Part shown: in pieces, positions 62,990 to 64,000 of the stretch
How positions within the stretch are numbered: position 1 is the first letter of the stretch
How the letters are laid out: each line of letters begins with the position of its first letter
Assembly: GCF_022410535.1 (NCBI RefSeq)
Contig: NZ_JAKNBL010000008.1
Coordinates: 1-64,000 of the forward strand
DNA length: 64,000 bases
Direction: 5' to 3'
Origin: Pelotomaculum terephthalicicum JT
GTDB taxonomy: Bacteria; Bacillota; Desulfotomaculia; Desulfotomaculales; Pelotomaculaceae
The notes under the pieces: model-generated
The model's input: the letters and a program-made list of their open reading frames with translations, nothing else
Told to the model about the DNA's origin: nothing
Databases searched by the model: none
Program-made: the position numbers and the translations under genes

Positions 62990-63856
62990 ATGACAACTGT
63001 CAGAGAAGCCCTGCGCAAGGCCGGGCAAAAGTTGAGAGAAAGCGGCGCCGGCACTCCCGCCCTGGACGCCGGGGTGCTGCTCGGTCATGTGACCGGCCAT
63101 AACCGCGCCGGACTTTACCAGGACTGGGAGCGCGAGCTCCCGCCGGAAGCGGAAGCCCGGTTTTTTACCCTGATCGCCAGGCGGGAGGCGGGCGAGCCGG
63201 TAGCCTACCTGACCGGGCGCAGAGAATTTATGGGATTGGATTTTACTGTCAATAACTCTGTCCTGATCCCCAGGCCGGAAACCGAACTGCTGGTTGAAAC
63301 GGCAATTCACCTGGCCGGGGCCGGTGATATTATCGTTGACGCCGGCACTGGCTGTGGGGCTATCGCGATTAGTCTGGCCGTATTTTTACCGCAGGCAGTG
63401 GTTTACGCTACCGACCAGTCGCCCGACGCTATCGAGGTGGCCCGGCTTAACGCTGTTTCGCACGGTGTTGAGCGGCGCGTGTCATTTTTGCATGGTGATC
63501 TGCTCGCACCGTTAGCCGGACTGGGGTTGGCCGGGCGGGTGGACTTGATTGCGGCCAATCTGCCTTATATCGCCACGCGTGAACTCGGCGCGCTGCCGCG
63601 GGAGGTGCGGCTGTATGAGCCGGTGACCGCCCTGGACGGCGGCGCAGACGGTCTGGACCTGTACCGGCGGTTGATTCCCGCCGCGGCAGACATGCTCAAG
63701 CCGGGCGGCAGCCTGCTAATGGAAATAGGCAGCGGCCAGCGCGCAGCCGTGGCCGGCCTCTTGAGTCCCCCGTGGTGGGACACAGTGGTCCTGCAGGACC
63801 TGGCCGGACTGGACAGATTGGCGGTAGCCCGCCTCGCGCCGGACTTCAGCCGATAG
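62990..63856 (+). CDS. prmC: Release factor glutamine methyltransferase PrmC
   Basis: Methylates the Gln of the GGQ motif in release factors; 288 residues. SAM-binding DAGTGCGAIAISLAVFLP, the helical N-terminal domain (LRKAGQKLRESGAGTPALDA), and LIPRPETELLVETA are typical. The catalytic NPPY motif reads NLPY (IAANLPYIATR). ATG at 62990, 2 nt after prfA, so likely co-translated. Confidence 0.93.
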   Translation: MTTVREALRKAGQKLRESGAGTPALDAGVLLGHVTGHNRAGLYQDWERELPPEAEARFFTLIARREAGEPVAYLTGRREFMGLDFTVNNSVLIPRPETELLVETAIHLAGAGDIIVDAGTGCGAIAISLAVFLPQAVVYATDQSPDAIEVARLNAVSHGVERRVSFLHGDLLAPLAGLGLAGRVDLIAANLPYIATRELGALPREVRLYEPVTALDGGADGLDLYRRLIPAAADMLKPGGSLLMEIGSGQRAAVAGLLSPPWWDTVVLQDLAGLDRLAVARLAPDFSR

Positions 63857-63878
63857 CGAACCGTGTTGGCGGGAGAGA

Positions 63879-63975
63879 TAAGGGACGATTCTCTGTTTTG
63901 TCCGGCGCTGTAAAAGCAGTATAGATTTAAACCAGCAGGACCGTTTTCTTGTCAGGAGAACCGTCCCCTTGACAC
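63879..63975. repeat. Inverted-repeat element related to GGGGACGGTTCT
   Basis: AAGGGACGATTCTC at the left and GAGAACCGTCCCCTT at the right enclose about 60 nt. Same core as the composite element at 53654-53720. Nothing else is visible to the window end. Confidence 0.6.
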
Positions 63976-64000
63976 TCTTGACACCGAGGTATTTATGCTT

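Overview
Organism. The window reads as the chromosome of an endospore-forming, moderately GC-rich Firmicute, most like the Desulfotomaculum/Pelotomaculum (Peptococcaceae) group. The basis is the str-S10-spc-alpha gene order with an L7Ae-like gene after rpoC, a KOW-domain gene before infA, frequent TTG and GTG starts behind strong AAGGAGG ribosome binding sites, zinc-binding forms of S4, S14, L31 and L36, a Cys-rich insert in EF-Tu, and spore genes (cwlD, sleB, ypeB). The genus is an inference. No rRNA, tRNA, CRISPR array, prophage or intact transposase was seen. All recognised genes lie on the + strand. || Layout. 1-582: AT-rich leader with DnaA-box-like sites and a strong sigma-A promoter for rpoB. 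583-12766: rpoB, rpoC, L7Ae protein, rpsL, rpsG, fusA, tuf. 13034-29361: the S10, spc and alpha operons (rpsJ to rplQ) with secY, map, a KOW protein and infA; adk is missing between secY and map. 29367-33764: energy-coupling factor transporter core (ecfA1, ecfA2, ecfT), truA, rplM, rpsI, terminator. 34328-41271: envelope and spore block with an Amj-like lipid II flippase, cwlD behind a sigma-E-like promoter, three dTDP-sugar genes, sleB and ypeB. 41289-43441: T-box leader (probably alanine), Lrp/AsnC regulator and an aminotransferase. 43554-48904: Cys-rich soluble histidine kinase and response regulator, an atypical glutamine synthetase homologue, NADP-type glutamate dehydrogenase and a 51-residue Cys protein. 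49113-56701: argS, pyrG, sppA, a Yip1-like membrane protein, a multi-zinc-ribbon protein, a 47-residue CxxCxC ORF, a transaldolase-like gene that appears to start at ATT, and a DUF2062 protein. 56857-63856: rho, LysM/M23 peptidase, radical SAM protein, rpmE, DUF1385 protein, prfA, prmC. || How the genes work together. The first half is transcription and translation machinery. The middle joins wall precursor export, spore cortex maturation and cortex lysis on germination. The 41-49 kb block is amino-nitrogen metabolism with two regulatory inputs: tRNA sensing by the T-box and a two-component system. The last part is termination, translation release and protein quality control. || Most unusual features. 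Two families of palindromic intergenic repeats recur, some inside the essential ribosomal operon; the RNA polymerase beta subunit carries an insertion of about 120 residues; the glutamine synthetase homologue has lost its flap glutamate and one metal-ligand glutamate; one gene (fsa) and possibly a second (sleB) use ATT as start codon; and DnaA-box-like sites lie upstream of rpoB. No single new defence or mobile system is evident.
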